Source: Shewanella chilikensis (GTDB lineage: Bacteria > Pseudomonadota > Gammaproteobacteria > Enterobacterales > Shewanellaceae). Taken from it: 39,350 bases of DNA. Location: the NCBI RefSeq assembly GCF_002836945.1, contig NZ_NIJM01000040.1, positions 1 to 39,350 of the forward strand. The letters are read 5' to 3'. The translations under genes and the position numbers were made by a program. Of this stretch, positions 17,600 through 26,247 are shown piece after piece. Numbering within the stretch: the stretch's first letter is position 1; the number at the start of each line of letters is the position of its first letter. Under the pieces are notes generated by a model. The model made no database searches. It was given only the letters and a program-made list of their open reading frames with translations, and had not been told where the DNA came from.

Positions 17600-17686
17600 T
17601 GGTACCAGAGGTCGGACTCGAACCGACACGCTTTTAAGGGCGGGGGATTTTGAATCCCCTGTGTCTACCAATTTCACCACTCTGGC
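17600..17686 (-). tRNA. tRNA-Leu (anticodon CAA)
   Basis: The 87-base gene folds as a class II tRNA: acceptor GCCAGAG/CTCTGGT (with a G-U first pair), anticodon stem GGGGA/TCCCC with loop TTCAAAA giving anticodon CAA, a long variable arm, T-arm GTCGG-TTCGAGT-CCGAC, and an encoded CCA. It reads UUG codons. It stands alone on the minus strand with its own terminator. Confidence 0.95.
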
Positions 17687-17816
17687 ACATATAGATTGTT
17701 TCGCGACGAAGTCTCATCGGCGAGTGAACGGCATTATACCTGTGCTCACTTCAATGGCAAGCGCTTTACGAGCCTGTTTGCCAAAATCCTGTTCGGTTGG
17801 ACAAAATTCGCTCTGA

Positions 17817-19406
17817 CTACTGGGCTCCGCGGGCAATTAGGAAACCTGTGTACTCCTTGTCGCTACCCTGAATATGGTTGATAAGCCAGGATTTGAGGAA
17901 GGCCATCAATTCATCGGCAACATCTTCACCATTGGCCACTCGCTTCTGGAAATCCAGTACCTTAGCCACCAATTGTTGGTGCTTGAGCTTGTGCTGTTCG
18001 GTTTGCGGGTAACCGAAACGGGCAAATAACTCCTCTTCATAGGCGAAATGATTGGCAGTGTAATCCACCAGCCCCTGTACTATGCGTTTAATAGCTTCCA
18101 GGCCGTAAGCTTCTTCCAGAGTGCGGTGCAGTTCATTGATCAGGGATACCAGACGTTGGTGCTGACGATTGATCTCTTCCATGCCGAGATCCAATTGCGG
18201 CCCCCACTCAACAAAACGATGACGTTTCTCCAGCTGTTCCATCGCCCGTTTGTCGACATGGAAGCGACCAAGCAGGGAACTGATCTCCTGCGACATATTG
18301 AATACTTTCAGACTGGATAGGTTGGTACTGTGGGTTTCTTTGGCATTCTCGACCGCCACTTGCGCCATGGAGGAGATATTGCTGCTGATCTCTTCAGCAA
18401 CTGTCTGCTGTTGTTCCGAAGCCGCCGCTATTTGATGCGACATGTCCGTGATGCTTTCAATCTGCGCCACAATTTGCCCCAATGCCTGCTGCGCCTGATG
18501 AGCCATCGCATGGCTGGCGCTGGCCTGCTCGACACTGGTTCGCATCACTTTCACGCCTTCATCGGCCCCTTGTTGCAACTGCAGTATCTGCTGCTGGATA
18601 TCGACCGTAGCTGTGGATGTTCGCTGTGCCAGACTACGAACTTCATCGGCAACCACGGCAAAACCTCGGCCATGCTCGCCGGCGCGGGCACTCTCTATAG
18701 CGGCGTTGAGCGCCAGCAGATTGGTTTGCTCAGCCACTTGGGAAATGGTGTCTATAATGGTGCTTATGTTGTTGCTGTCTTCGGCCAGGCGGGCAATCAC
18801 TTGTTGAGTTCGCTCAACCTGAGCCGACATATCATCTATCTGCCTTACCACCTCTTTGACGGTTTGGTCACCGCTGCGGGCTGCCTGCATGGCTTCCTCC
18901 GCAGCATTGGCAGCACAAGCTGCGTTACGACTGACTTCCTGCACGGTAGCAACCATCTGGTTCATAGCGGTCGCGGCCAATTCCGCTTGTTTTTCCTGCT
19001 CCTCCACTCCGGTATGGGCGGCATCGCTGATAGATTTGATATCCATGGCCACGCTCTTCATCGTATCGGCAGTATTGACCAAAGACAGAATCGTGCGGCC
19101 AACATCCTCTCCCATACGGTTGATGCCGTGAACCACAGAATGGAACATGCCGGCATCCTGCTCCGACAACTGATAGCTGAGATCGCCTTCTCCCAGGTGA
19201 CGGGCAGCGTTTTCCAAACGCTTAAGATTGGACAGCTGTCTGGCACCAAGCCAAGTCAGCACTATCAAGGCAACCAATAGAGAACCAAAGGCGAGATAAC
19301 TGCCGCCGTGTAACAGGCTCCACAGGGGGTAAAGCAACAAGAGCAACAGCAGATAAAACTGCCACCGGCTTAATATCAATTTCGAAAGACCTTGGGATGT
19401 TTGCAT
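17817..19406 (-). CDS. Methyl-accepting chemotaxis protein with C-terminal bacteriohemerythrin domain
   Basis: The 529-residue receptor has two membrane helices near the N-terminus (about 15-32 and 38-54) with almost no periplasmic loop, a HAMP-like linker, and the conserved MCP signalling hairpin (226-262, with [29 protein letters not shown] in two consecutive parts). The last 130 residues are a hemerythrin domain with all seven di-iron ligands in order: His416, His453, Glu457, His472, His476, His511 and Asp516. Family knowledge links such fusions to oxygen sensing in aerotaxis. AAGGAGCGTGCG precedes the ATG. The gene is divergent from the DUF3149 gene; the shared upstream region contains an Fnr-type box and a separate dyad, consistent with regulation by oxygen supply. 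Confidence 0.93.
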   Translation of the reverse strand: MQTSQGLSKLILSRWQFYLLLLLLLYPLWSLLHGGSYLAFGSLLVALIVLTWLGARQLSNLKRLENAARHLGEGDLSYQLSEQDAGMFHSVVHGINRMGEDVGRTILSLVNTADTMKSVAMDIKSISDAAHTGVEEQEKQAELAATAMNQMVATVQEVSRNAACAANAAEEAMQAARSGDQTVKEVVRQIDDMSAQVERTQQVIARLAEDSNNISTIIDTISQVAEQTNLLALNAAIESARAGEHGRGFAVVADEVRSLAQRTSTATVDIQQQILQLQQGADEGVKVMRTSVEQASASHAMAHQAQQALGQIVAQIESITDMSHQIAAASEQQQTVAEEISSNISSMAQVAVENAKETHSTNLSSLKVFNMSQEISSLLGRFHVDKRAMEQLEKRHRFVEWGPQLDLGMEEINRQHQRLVSLINELHRTLEEAYGLEAIKRIVQGLVDYTANHFAYEEELFARFGYPQTEQHKLKHQQLVAKVLDFQKRVANGEDVADELMAFLKSWLINHIQGSDKEYTGFLIARGAQ

Positions 19407-19536
19407 CGCACGCTCCTTGCATGAACAATCTCAGCCCAAGCCACCCTACTCCTTTAGTGTGATAATGAATATTATCCTTTGCTCCTATTCCCTTCAGTGA
19501 AATAACGCCCTTGCTTCCCCCTCCGCTAATTTAAGC

Positions 19537-19560
19537 AAAACATGATACAGCTCATGTTTT
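19537..19560. promoter_or_regulatory. Perfect 9-bp inverted repeat with 6-bp spacer
   Basis: AAAACATGA and TCATGTTTT are separated by TACAGC. The TGA-N6-TCA core has the spacing of a Crp-type operator, but the outer bases differ from TGTGA/TCACA. It lies about 130 bases upstream of the MCP start and 117 upstream of the DUF3149 start. Confidence 0.5.
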
Positions 19561-19601
19561 AACAAGGCGATTTACCCAATTAACAACTCTGACAACATTT
19601 G

Positions 19602-19615
19602 TTGATCGAGATCAG
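19602..19615. promoter_or_regulatory. Fnr/EtrA-type box
   Basis: TTGATCGAGATCAG matches the Fnr consensus TTGAT-N4-ATCAA at nine of ten positions. It lies 62 bases upstream of the DUF3149 ATG and would fit an oxygen-responsive promoter. Its effect on the divergent MCP gene is unknown. Confidence 0.55.
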
Positions 19616-19676
19616 CTTCAGTTTTAGCAAATTTGATTAGTTTAGCTTTGACTTTACAAGAAAGAGGACTTCAGTG

Positions 19677-19805
19677 ATGGCATTCTGGTTAGATCTAATG
19701 TTCGGAAACCCCATAGGTTTACTGTCGATGATAGTTATCTTCAGTACTATCGGGATCATCTCCTACATTATGTGGATGTTTATTGTAAAGTCAGCAAAGC
19801 CTTAG
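19677..19805 (+). CDS. DUF3149 family 42-residue membrane protein
   Basis: The product is 42 residues with one long hydrophobic helix (about 12-37) and the family-typical opening MAFWLDLMFGNPIGLLSM. DUF3149 proteins are short inner-membrane proteins of unknown function found in Shewanella and Vibrio relatives. GAGG at 19664-19667 lies 9 bases before the ATG. It is followed by a strong terminator and is a single-gene unit. The upstream Fnr-type box suggests a link with low oxygen. Confidence 0.85.
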   Translation: MAFWLDLMFGNPIGLLSMIVIFSTIGIISYIMWMFIVKSAKP

Positions 19806-19855
19806 CTTTGACTTCCATGTTCTTTTAAATGCAATGACATTTTTGAGTATTGCTT

Positions 19856-19883
19856 GGGCAGCCCTGTGGCTGCCCTCTTTTTT
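19856..19883 (+). terminator. Terminator of the DUF3149 gene
   Basis: GGGCAGCC and GGCTGCCC pair around CTGT and are followed by TCTTTTTTT. It may also serve the convergent SieB-like gene, which ends 8 bases later. Confidence 0.92.
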
Positions 19884-19890
19884 AGTGCGA

Positions 19891-20502
19891 TTAAGCCGCG
19901 TGTTTCCGCACCTGGGCAATAGCATTGATAAATTGCGGTCTTGCCTTGATAAGGTATTGCAACTCCTCCTGACTCGGTTCTCCCGGAGGAAGGCGCAACA
20001 CTCTTCGATTTAAATGCTTACGGGCTGCCATCGCTATCTTGTACTCGGCGGTGGGGCCTTGAATAGCGTAATGGCGTTCATTTCCCAGGCTCTCGAGTAT
20101 ATGCGCCTTGAGCAGCGCCTGTACGGGAGCCTCATTTTGCGGCAGGGTCAAAACACTGGCTCCCTGCAAAAAGAACTCTCGTAACAAGGCCCGCTCGGCC
20201 GGATCCAACAACTTCACCTTAGCTTCAATCATTTCGTTGATTCGGCGCTCACTCAAACGACTTATCGCTTCATCCAACAAAAAGTTGACAGCCAGCGCGC
20301 CGATATAGGCCAAAGCCAGTAGCAATGTCAGGCCAATATAGTGGGCATTGGTATCTACCCAGGATTCCAAATGCAACAGAGCCAACAAGGACTTTGGCAT
20401 AAACAGCAGCAATGTGGTGATCAGCAGCACCCACAATGTCAGTTGCAATGCAGCGGCCTTGAACTTGCCCTCTTTCAATACCTCAAATTTCAGTCTCTTC
20501 AT
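19891..20502 (-). CDS. Superinfection exclusion B-like (SieB) membrane protein
   Basis: The 203-residue product has two strong membrane helices (roughly 18-36 and 52-76), then a soluble C-terminal domain with LLDPAERALLREFFLQGAS and a short beta region, which recalls the SieB family. In lambdoid phages SieB aborts superinfection by another phage; chromosomal members exist, with no proven function. The ATG at 20502 is chosen over a TTG 14 codons upstream (20544) because neither has a good ribosome site and the ATG is the stronger start. No other phage gene is nearby, so this may be a chromosomal relative and not a prophage remnant. Family assignment is moderate. Confidence 0.6.
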   Translation of the reverse strand: MKRLKFEVLKEGKFKAAALQLTLWVLLITTLLLFMPKSLLALLHLESWVDTNAHYIGLTLLLALAYIGALAVNFLLDEAISRLSERRINEMIEAKVKLLDPAERALLREFFLQGASVLTLPQNEAPVQALLKAHILESLGNERHYAIQGPTAEYKIAMAARKHLNRRVLRLPPGEPSQEELQYLIKARPQFINAIAQVRKHAA

Positions 20503-20669
20503 GGCTCTATCCAGCGTCAGAAAATTGTTCCAATCACTAATCAAGCAAAACCAATGCCAAATTCATTCAAAGTACCGCGGCTTAATATAACGACAAAAAA
20601 ACCGCGAAAGTCAGATGCGAAGCTATGCTTAAAGCTATCCAAAGCAAGCACTTAAAATAGTTGATATTA

Positions 20670-22301
20670 ATGCCAGATTTTATACAACAGCTCATCAGTA
20701 GTCCCATAGGCCGCAGGCTGACTCTGGCTATTATCCTGTTCAGCTCTCTGATCACTCTGGTGACCACAGGTTTGCAGTTGGTTTCTGATTACAAGGGGGA
20801 CATTGGCCGAATCAACGATGAGTTTGCCAATATTGAAAAGGCTAACCTGGATGTGCTGGCGGCAAGTATCTGGGTGATAGATGAGAGACTTATCAAAACT
20901 CAACTCAACGGTCTCAATCAACTGCCGGATACCAGCTATGTGGTCATAAAAGATGACAGCGGTAAAGAATGGACAGCCGGCGAGTACAGAGACCAAGGTG
21001 TAATAGAGAAGCGCTTTCCTTTGGTGCACAAGACCAGCAGCCAGAACTTCAATGTCGGTGAGCTAAGAGTTCAAGCCGATCTCTCCAAAATCTACGACAG
21101 ATTGGTGAACAAGGCCTTACTGATACTAGTGGCCAATGGTATCAAGACCTTTCTGGTGGCCGGTTTCATTCTCTATCTGGTTTGGGCCACTATTACCCGG
21201 CACCTGTTGCAACTGAGTGAGTACTGCTCACAGCTCGATTTGGAGCAGGATTATCAACCACTGCAGTTTAAGCGCCGGGACAAACAGGGAGAATTTACCC
21301 AGGTTGCCCTGGCCATCAATTTGATGCAGCAACAGCTGCGCGCCTCCTTCACCCAGTTGAACCGCTCCCGCTACGAACTACAAGAAGCCCTGAGCGACAG
21401 GGAAAGACTACTGGAACTGGAACGCAGCTATAAAGATGAGTTGGCAAGGCAGGTCAAAGAGCAAACCAAAGAACTTGAACAGTCGCTGTTGGTGTTGGAA
21501 CGGGCTCAACAGGTGATGGTCGAACAGCAGAAAATGGCCGCGCTCGGCGGTCTGGTATCCGGCATAGCCCATGAGATAAACACCCCGATAGGTATCTGCC
21601 TCACCGCTGCCAGTAGTCAGCTACAGCATATCAATGAATTGGTTGAGCTGTTGCAAAACGATGGCGCTACACTAGAAGAGCTCAATACCATCCTCAACGA
21701 ATATCAACAAAGCTGTGAACTGATCATCAGTAATATTACCCGCGCCAGTAACCTGATCCAGAAGTTCAAGGCGATTGCTGCCGAGCAAGGCAATGAGGTG
21801 CACGAACAGATGCTGCTACCCCAGGTATTGCAGGAATTTGCCGATGCTGTAGCGCTATCTTTCAAGCAATTACAGGTAGATGTGGAGATTCAGGTCGAGG
21901 CCGATCTTTGGCTTACCAGCAGCCACAGCCTGCTGAAGCAGATAGTGATCAACATACTTTCCAACGCCTATGCGCACGCCTTTGAGGGTGATTCCAACCA
22001 TAAGATCAGCATCAGCGCACAACAGCAGGGTCAAGAACTACTGCTGGATATCGAAGACAATGGCAAAGGAATCGCACCCGAGATTGCCGGCCAGATCTTT
22101 GAGCCTTTCTTTACCACCAGTAGACGAACCGGCGCCACCGGGCTTGGATTGGCGGCGGCCTTCAATGCCGTCACACTACTGAAGGGCAATATCACCCTTG
22201 CCAATGACTCAAACCTCGGCGGCGCTCACTTTAGGGTTCGCTTCCCGGCTGTGATAGAGTCCCGCCCCGTTGATGACGACAGGGTGGAACTCTTTATTTA
22301 G
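20670..22301 (+). CDS. Orphan membrane sensor histidine kinase
   Basis: The 543-residue kinase has an N-terminal helix (about 18-37), a periplasmic sensor of some 110 residues, a second helix (152-174), a HAMP-like and coiled-coil linker (to 285), and a kinase core. The H-box GIAHEINTP gives phospho-acceptor His301. The ATP-binding part shows the N-box (Asn432), DNGKG (463-467) and GLGLA (491-495). A TTG lies three codons upstream at 20661, but ATG 20670 is preferred; neither has a clear Shine-Dalgarno sequence. No response regulator is adjacent. It is divergent from the SieB-like gene and ends one base before pepT ends on the other strand. Confidence 0.88.
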   Translation: MPDFIQQLISSPIGRRLTLAIILFSSLITLVTTGLQLVSDYKGDIGRINDEFANIEKANLDVLAASIWVIDERLIKTQLNGLNQLPDTSYVVIKDDSGKEWTAGEYRDQGVIEKRFPLVHKTSSQNFNVGELRVQADLSKIYDRLVNKALLILVANGIKTFLVAGFILYLVWATITRHLLQLSEYCSQLDLEQDYQPLQFKRRDKQGEFTQVALAINLMQQQLRASFTQLNRSRYELQEALSDRERLLELERSYKDELARQVKEQTKELEQSLLVLERAQQVMVEQQKMAALGGLVSGIAHEINTPIGICLTAASSQLQHINELVELLQNDGATLEELNTILNEYQQSCELIISNITRASNLIQKFKAIAAEQGNEVHEQMLLPQVLQEFADAVALSFKQLQVDVEIQVEADLWLTSSHSLLKQIVINILSNAYAHAFEGDSNHKISISAQQQGQELLLDIEDNGKGIAPEIAGQIFEPFFTTSRRTGATGLGLAAAFNAVTLLKGNITLANDSNLGGAHFRVRFPAVIESRPVDDDRVELFI

Positions 22302-22302
22302 A

Positions 22303-23532
22303 TTACTCGGCGTATCTCTGAGTCGTTAACCTGGCGATATTGATGATCACCTCTACCGCCTTTTCCATTGACTCAAGGCAGACATACTCATGTTTGCCAT
22401 GAAAATTGTGGCCGCCGGCAAAAAGATTGGGACAAGGCAGTCCCTTCCAGGACAATTGCGCACCGTCAGTGCCACCGCGGATAGGTTTGATATCCGGTGT
22501 GATGTTTGCCATCTCCATCGCCTGACAGGCAATATCTGTCACATGAGGCACAGGCAATATACAGTCCTTCATATTGTAATAGCTGTCGCTGATACAGATC
22601 TCCAGACTACCGGCCTGCAGCTCAGCATTGCATTTAGCCACAGATTCTTGCAGCCAGGTTTTACGTTGCTCAAACTGAGCGCGGTCAAAATCCCTTATCA
22701 GGTATACCAACCTGGCTTCTTCTGTCTGGCCTTCCATGGATAACAGGTGGAAAAAGCCCTGATAACCTTCGCTGGTCTCTGGCGCATCATTGAGTGGCAT
22801 TCTGGCATGGAACCTGGCGGCCATGGTCAAGGCATTGACCATCACCCCATAGGCACTGCCGGGATGACAATTATTGCCTCTGGCGGTGATCACCGCAGTG
22901 GCGGCATTGAAGTTTTCATATTGAAGTTCGCCAACTGCGCCACCATCAACCGTATAGGCCCAATCTGCACCGAAAAGCTCGAGATCCAAACCATCAGTAC
23001 CTCGGCCTATCTCCTCATCGGGTGTAAAACAGAGATTGATCTCACCATGGGGGATTTCAGGGTGCTGCAATAGATAGTGTAGTGCCGTGACAATTTCGGC
23101 GATACCTGCCTTGTCGTCAGCCCCCAATAGCGTAGTACCATCGGCAGTGATCAGTGTTTTATTGAGATAGTTCAGCAACGAAGGAAACTGCTCAGGACTA
23201 AGCTCTTCCCCCTGCTCCAGTTCAATAACTTGTCCTTGATAGTCAGCGATCACCCGAGGTTTGACCCCGGCACCGGAGTAATCCGCCGCCGTATCCATAT
23301 GAGCCAGAAAACCAATTGCCGGTACCTTAGCAGTATTCGCCGGTAACTTGGCATAAAGGCAGCATGATTCACTGAGGAAGACATCATCAAATCCCAGCTC
23401 GAGCAGTTCTTGTTGCAACTGACTGGCGAAGGCCACCTGGCCTTGAGAACTGGGAACAGATAGGGAATTCGGATCAGCTTGTGTATCCTGTTTGACATAC
23501 CGCAGGAAACGATTGAGCAGCGCTTGTCGCAT
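22303..23532 (-). CDS. pepT: Peptidase T (aminotripeptidase)
   Basis: The 409-residue enzyme is a cytoplasmic M20B di-zinc aminopeptidase that removes N-terminal residues from tripeptides. Visible signatures are AHMDTAAD (metal His and Asp), LLGADDKAG, FTPDEEIGRGTD and the C-terminal IRGGTDGAQLSWKGLPCPN with GGHNFHGKHEY. Length matches the family. The ATG at 23532 opens the typical MRQALLNRFLRYVK; the longer open frame upstream runs through a terminator hairpin and is rejected. That hairpin lies only about 20 bases upstream, so the promoter must be before or within it. Role: peptide utilisation, in keeping with the POT transporter at the right end of the window. Confidence 0.95.
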   Translation of the reverse strand: MRQALLNRFLRYVKQDTQADPNSLSVPSSQGQVAFASQLQQELLELGFDDVFLSESCCLYAKLPANTAKVPAIGFLAHMDTAADYSGAGVKPRVIADYQGQVIELEQGEELSPEQFPSLLNYLNKTLITADGTTLLGADDKAGIAEIVTALHYLLQHPEIPHGEINLCFTPDEEIGRGTDGLDLELFGADWAYTVDGGAVGELQYENFNAATAVITARGNNCHPGSAYGVMVNALTMAARFHARMPLNDAPETSEGYQGFFHLLSMEGQTEEARLVYLIRDFDRAQFEQRKTWLQESVAKCNAELQAGSLEICISDSYYNMKDCILPVPHVTDIACQAMEMANITPDIKPIRGGTDGAQLSWKGLPCPNLFAGGHNFHGKHEYVCLESMEKAVEVIINIARLTTQRYAE

Positions 23533-23549
23533 AAGCTTAATATCTGTAG

Positions 23550-23585
23550 CGAAAAAGTGTCTGGATTCTAACAACCCAGACACTT
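23550..23585 (-). terminator. Terminator between tcdA and pepT
   Basis: On the minus strand AAGTGTCTGG and CCAGACACTT form a 10-bp stem with an 11-base loop and are followed by further T residues. It lies after the tcdA stop and ends about 20 bases before the pepT ATG, so it may act as terminator of tcdA or as leader attenuator of pepT. Confidence 0.8.
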
Positions 23586-23618
23586 GCCACATTAGACTCA
23601 GATCATGTTTTGTGCTGT

Positions 23619-24464
23619 TTATTCAGCCTTGGTATTGCCGCCGGGAGTACTGGCTTCCTGCGCCAAGCGCGCCAAAACCCGACTTGCGGCCACAAAGCCA
23701 AAGCTGCCGGTCACCATGGTCACAGCACCAAACCCTGAGGAGCAATCCATTCTCATACTACCTTGGGCGCCAGCCTTAGTGGAACAAACACTGCCATCGG
23801 TCTGAGGATACTTGAGGTGTTCACTGGAAAACACGGCATCAACGGCAAAACGCCGCTGTGGATTCTTGCTGAAACCATATTCTTTGCGCAGCAAGTTACG
23901 TACCTTAGCCAGCAATGGGTCCTGAAAAGTCTTGGCCAGATCCGTTTGCTGGATCTGGGTTGGGTCTGTCTGACCACCGGCACCACCGATAGTCACCAAC
24001 TTAATCTTATTGCGTTTGCACCAAGCGATTAAGGCCGCCTTGGGCTTTACCGAATCTATGCAGTCCACCACAAAGTCTATGCCCTTGTCCTGCGACAGAT
24101 ACTGGCTCAGATTATCTGCAGCAATAAAATCTTCTATTTCATCCACCCGGCACAATGGATTAATCGCCTTAATCCGCTGCGCCATCACAGCAACCTTGGA
24201 CTCTCCTATGGTGTCTGCCAGCGCATGGATCTGACGGTTGGTATTGGTGACACACACATCGTCAAGATCCATCAGGCTGATATGCCCGATTCCACTACGA
24301 GCCAAAGCTTCGGCGACCCATGTGCCGACGCCACCTATACCTATCACCATCACATGAGCCTTGGAAAAGGCCGCCAGTGCAGCAACACCATATAAACGGG
24401 CGATGCCGCCAAAACGCTGTTGATAGGCTTCCGCCTCCAACAGCTCTGAGTCTGTATCTTGCAT
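23619..24464 (-). CDS. tcdA: tRNA threonylcarbamoyladenosine dehydratase TcdA
   Basis: The 281-residue product belongs to the ThiF/E1-like family; TcdA (CsdL) cyclises t6A37 to ct6A in tRNAs that read ANN codons, using ATP. The nucleotide-binding motif VIGIGGVGTWVAEALARSG lies near residue 40 and is followed by the LDDV and NTNRQ segments. A central KPKAALIAWCKRNKI and a C-terminal SMRMDCSSGFGAVTMVTGSFG are typical. ATG 24464 is preferred over an upstream extension because GGGAACC precedes it and E. coli TcdA begins similarly. The csdA/csdE partners are not in the window. Confidence 0.93.
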   Translation of the reverse strand: MQDTDSELLEAEAYQQRFGGIARLYGVAALAAFSKAHVMVIGIGGVGTWVAEALARSGIGHISLMDLDDVCVTNTNRQIHALADTIGESKVAVMAQRIKAINPLCRVDEIEDFIAADNLSQYLSQDKGIDFVVDCIDSVKPKAALIAWCKRNKIKLVTIGGAGGQTDPTQIQQTDLAKTFQDPLLAKVRNLLRKEYGFSKNPQRRFAVDAVFSSEHLKYPQTDGSVCSTKAGAQGSMRMDCSSGFGAVTMVTGSFGFVAASRVLARLAQEASTPGGNTKAE

Positions 24465-24880
24465 AACTTGGTTCCCAATTTTCTTCGGCGGCATTTTAGC
24501 CGAATACCCGACTATCCCCAAGCCAAGGGTGTAACAGGATCAAAGTCTCTCTGTCATAAGGCATATTAACCGGCACTTGAAGAGATTTGCGTCGACTCTG
24601 TCAGGAGCTGATTTGGCGGTTCAAATGAGAACCAGTGCACATAAATGTCATTTTTGTGCTGAAAAATTTCACTTTTATTAAAACTTCATCTATCACTAAT
24701 TTACAATTTGTTTTATTAAAAATAACCAACAGATACAGTCCTTCATACTGCAAAATTATCTTTTTATAGCGAAAAGATGAACATGCTGATTTTGTGAACA
24801 ATAGCTTCTGGGTGGTTTTTGAACCAAATGGACATTTTTGTCACAGATTGACGCTTTTCCTGGCGAAATGGGGCAAAAAG

Positions 24881-24896
24881 TTTGATCTAGGCCACA
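24881..24896. promoter_or_regulatory. Crp-like site upstream of the porin gene
   Basis: TTTGA-TCTAGG-CCACA matches TGTGA-N6-TCACA at eight of ten positions, with the exact six-base spacing, about 137 bases before the ATG. In Shewanella Crp controls respiration and many porins, so this is plausible but unproven. Confidence 0.4.
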
Positions 24897-24935
24897 ATCT
24901 TGAAGAAACAAAACTGTAAGAATCAGCGCAGCTTT

Positions 24936-24958
24936 GCGACGGACAGGATGTCCGCTGC
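24936..24958 (+). promoter_or_regulatory. Stem-loop in porin leader
   Basis: GCGACGGACA pairs with TGTCCGCTGC around a GGA loop (one mismatch, one wobble). It lies about 75 bases before the ATG, in what is probably the transcribed leader. There is no T-run, so it may affect mRNA stability or translation. Confidence 0.4.
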
Positions 24959-25032
24959 AAATCCAGGAACACTCGTTTGTTAAATAACCATAAATACATG
25001 GATTAGAACTCAGGTTCTAGGGAGCACAACAC

Positions 25033-26130
25033 ATGAAGAAGACCCTTATCTCTGCGTCAGTAGCAACAGTTCTGGCCGCAGCCTCTTTCGGTGCGCTGGC
25101 TGATGGCCCAACTCTGTATGGCCGTTTGGATCTGTCTGTAACTCATACTGACACAGGTGCCACTCTGCAAACTGGCACTAATGGGATTGATACCAATAAT
25201 TTTGCCAACGAAAACAACTCTGGTACTTATATTGAAAACAACTTCTCAAACCTGGGTGTAAAAGGTTCCGAGAAGCTGACTGATGGTGTAGACATCATCT
25301 ATCAGATGGAGTTCCAGGTAGAAAACACTTCAGGTACAGGTGACACTTTCAAAGCCCGTAACACTTACCTGGGTGCCAAGACCGCCTATGGTACTGTACT
25401 GGTCGGTCGTAACGACACTGTATTCAAGCAAGCTGAAGGCGGCGTTGACGCATTCGGTAACACCAACGCGGATATCGACCGTTTGGTTGGTGGTCAGACC
25501 CGTAGCGCTGACGGTTTCTGGTACTACTCTCCAAAGATCGCTGACCTGATCACTCTGAACGCCACTTACCTGGTTGACGATAACAACGAAGGTAAAAATG
25601 AAAGCGACGAGAGCCAGTACGCTCTGAGTGCCACCCTCGGTGACAAGAAGCTGAAGGCTCAGAACTACTATGCAGCTATCGCCTACAACAAAGGCATCAG
25701 CAACATCGACGCTTACCGCGCCGTAGGTCAAGTTAAACTGGGCGACTTCAAAATCGGTGCTTTGTATCAGAACTCTGAAGATGTTATCAAAAAAGACGAT
25801 AACAACACTTACTTCGTCAACGTAGTTTACAACCTGAACGGCGTTAACCTGAAGCTGCAATACGGCTATGATGAATCAGGTGAAGGTAAGTACTATGGTA
25901 ACGACATCAAGTACACCAAAATCAATGGTGATGTTGTAGAAAAGCACAAACTTAATGGTACCGATATCGAAGTGACCAACATCACTGTGGGTGCCGACTA
26001 CCGTGTGTCCAAGTCAACTCTGGTATATGGTCACTATGCTCATTACGAAGGTGAGCACGTAGTAGAAGGTGTTAAACAGGACCTGCAAGACGACAACGTA
26101 TTCACCGTGGGTGTACGTTACGACTTCTAA
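25033..26130 (+). CDS. Gram-negative general porin (OmpC/OmpH-type)
   Basis: The 365-residue outer-membrane protein has a 23-residue signal peptide (ending GALA, mature start DGPTLYGRLDLS), alternating beta-strand pattern throughout, a conserved NLGVKGSEKLTDG turn, and a C-terminal Phe (VGVRYDF) needed for Bam recognition. Such trimeric 16-stranded porins allow diffusion of small hydrophilic solutes. Codon use is strongly biased to abundant tRNAs (GGT, CTG, AAC, GAC), as expected for a highly expressed gene. AGGGAG precedes the ATG. The gene is monocistronic, with a long regulatory region in front and a terminator after. Confidence 0.93.
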   Translation: MKKTLISASVATVLAAASFGALADGPTLYGRLDLSVTHTDTGATLQTGTNGIDTNNFANENNSGTYIENNFSNLGVKGSEKLTDGVDIIYQMEFQVENTSGTGDTFKARNTYLGAKTAYGTVLVGRNDTVFKQAEGGVDAFGNTNADIDRLVGGQTRSADGFWYYSPKIADLITLNATYLVDDNNEGKNESDESQYALSATLGDKKLKAQNYYAAIAYNKGISNIDAYRAVGQVKLGDFKIGALYQNSEDVIKKDDNNTYFVNVVYNLNGVNLKLQYGYDESGEGKYYGNDIKYTKINGDVVEKHKLNGTDIEVTNITVGADYRVSKSTLVYGHYAHYEGEHVVEGVKQDLQDDNVFTVGVRYDF

Positions 26131-26160
26131 TCTCTGTTGAGATAGTAGTTATAGACACTA

Positions 26161-26186
26161 AAGGCGACCTCAGGGTCGCCTTTTTG
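26161..26186 (+). terminator. Porin terminator
   Basis: AAGGCGACC and GGGTCGCCTT form a stem with a TCA loop and are followed by TTTTG. It begins 30 bases after the porin stop. Confidence 0.92.
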
Positions 26187-26247
26187 TTTATCGAGCTTTT
26201 AACCAAGCGCTGTTCACGCCTTCAACGCTTATCTTCGCCAGAGAAAC

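Larger units (their letters stand above)
24522..25032 (+). other. Long AT-rich intergenic region upstream of the porin
   Basis: These 511 bases hold no supported gene. The left half is strongly AT-rich. The right half contains a Crp-like dyad (24881-24896), a stem-loop in the presumed leader (24936-24958) and the porin ribosome site AGGGAG. A short minus-strand frame at 24601-24801 has low-complexity composition and no ribosome site and is not accepted. Confidence 0.6.

Noticed and set aside
19891..20502. Prophage remnant based on the SieB-like gene
   Set aside because: No integrase, repressor or structural phage gene is nearby, and flanking genes are chromosomal.
24601..24801. 66-codon frame in the porin upstream region
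   Set aside because: AT-rich low-complexity composition, no ribosome site, overlaps the regulatory region.
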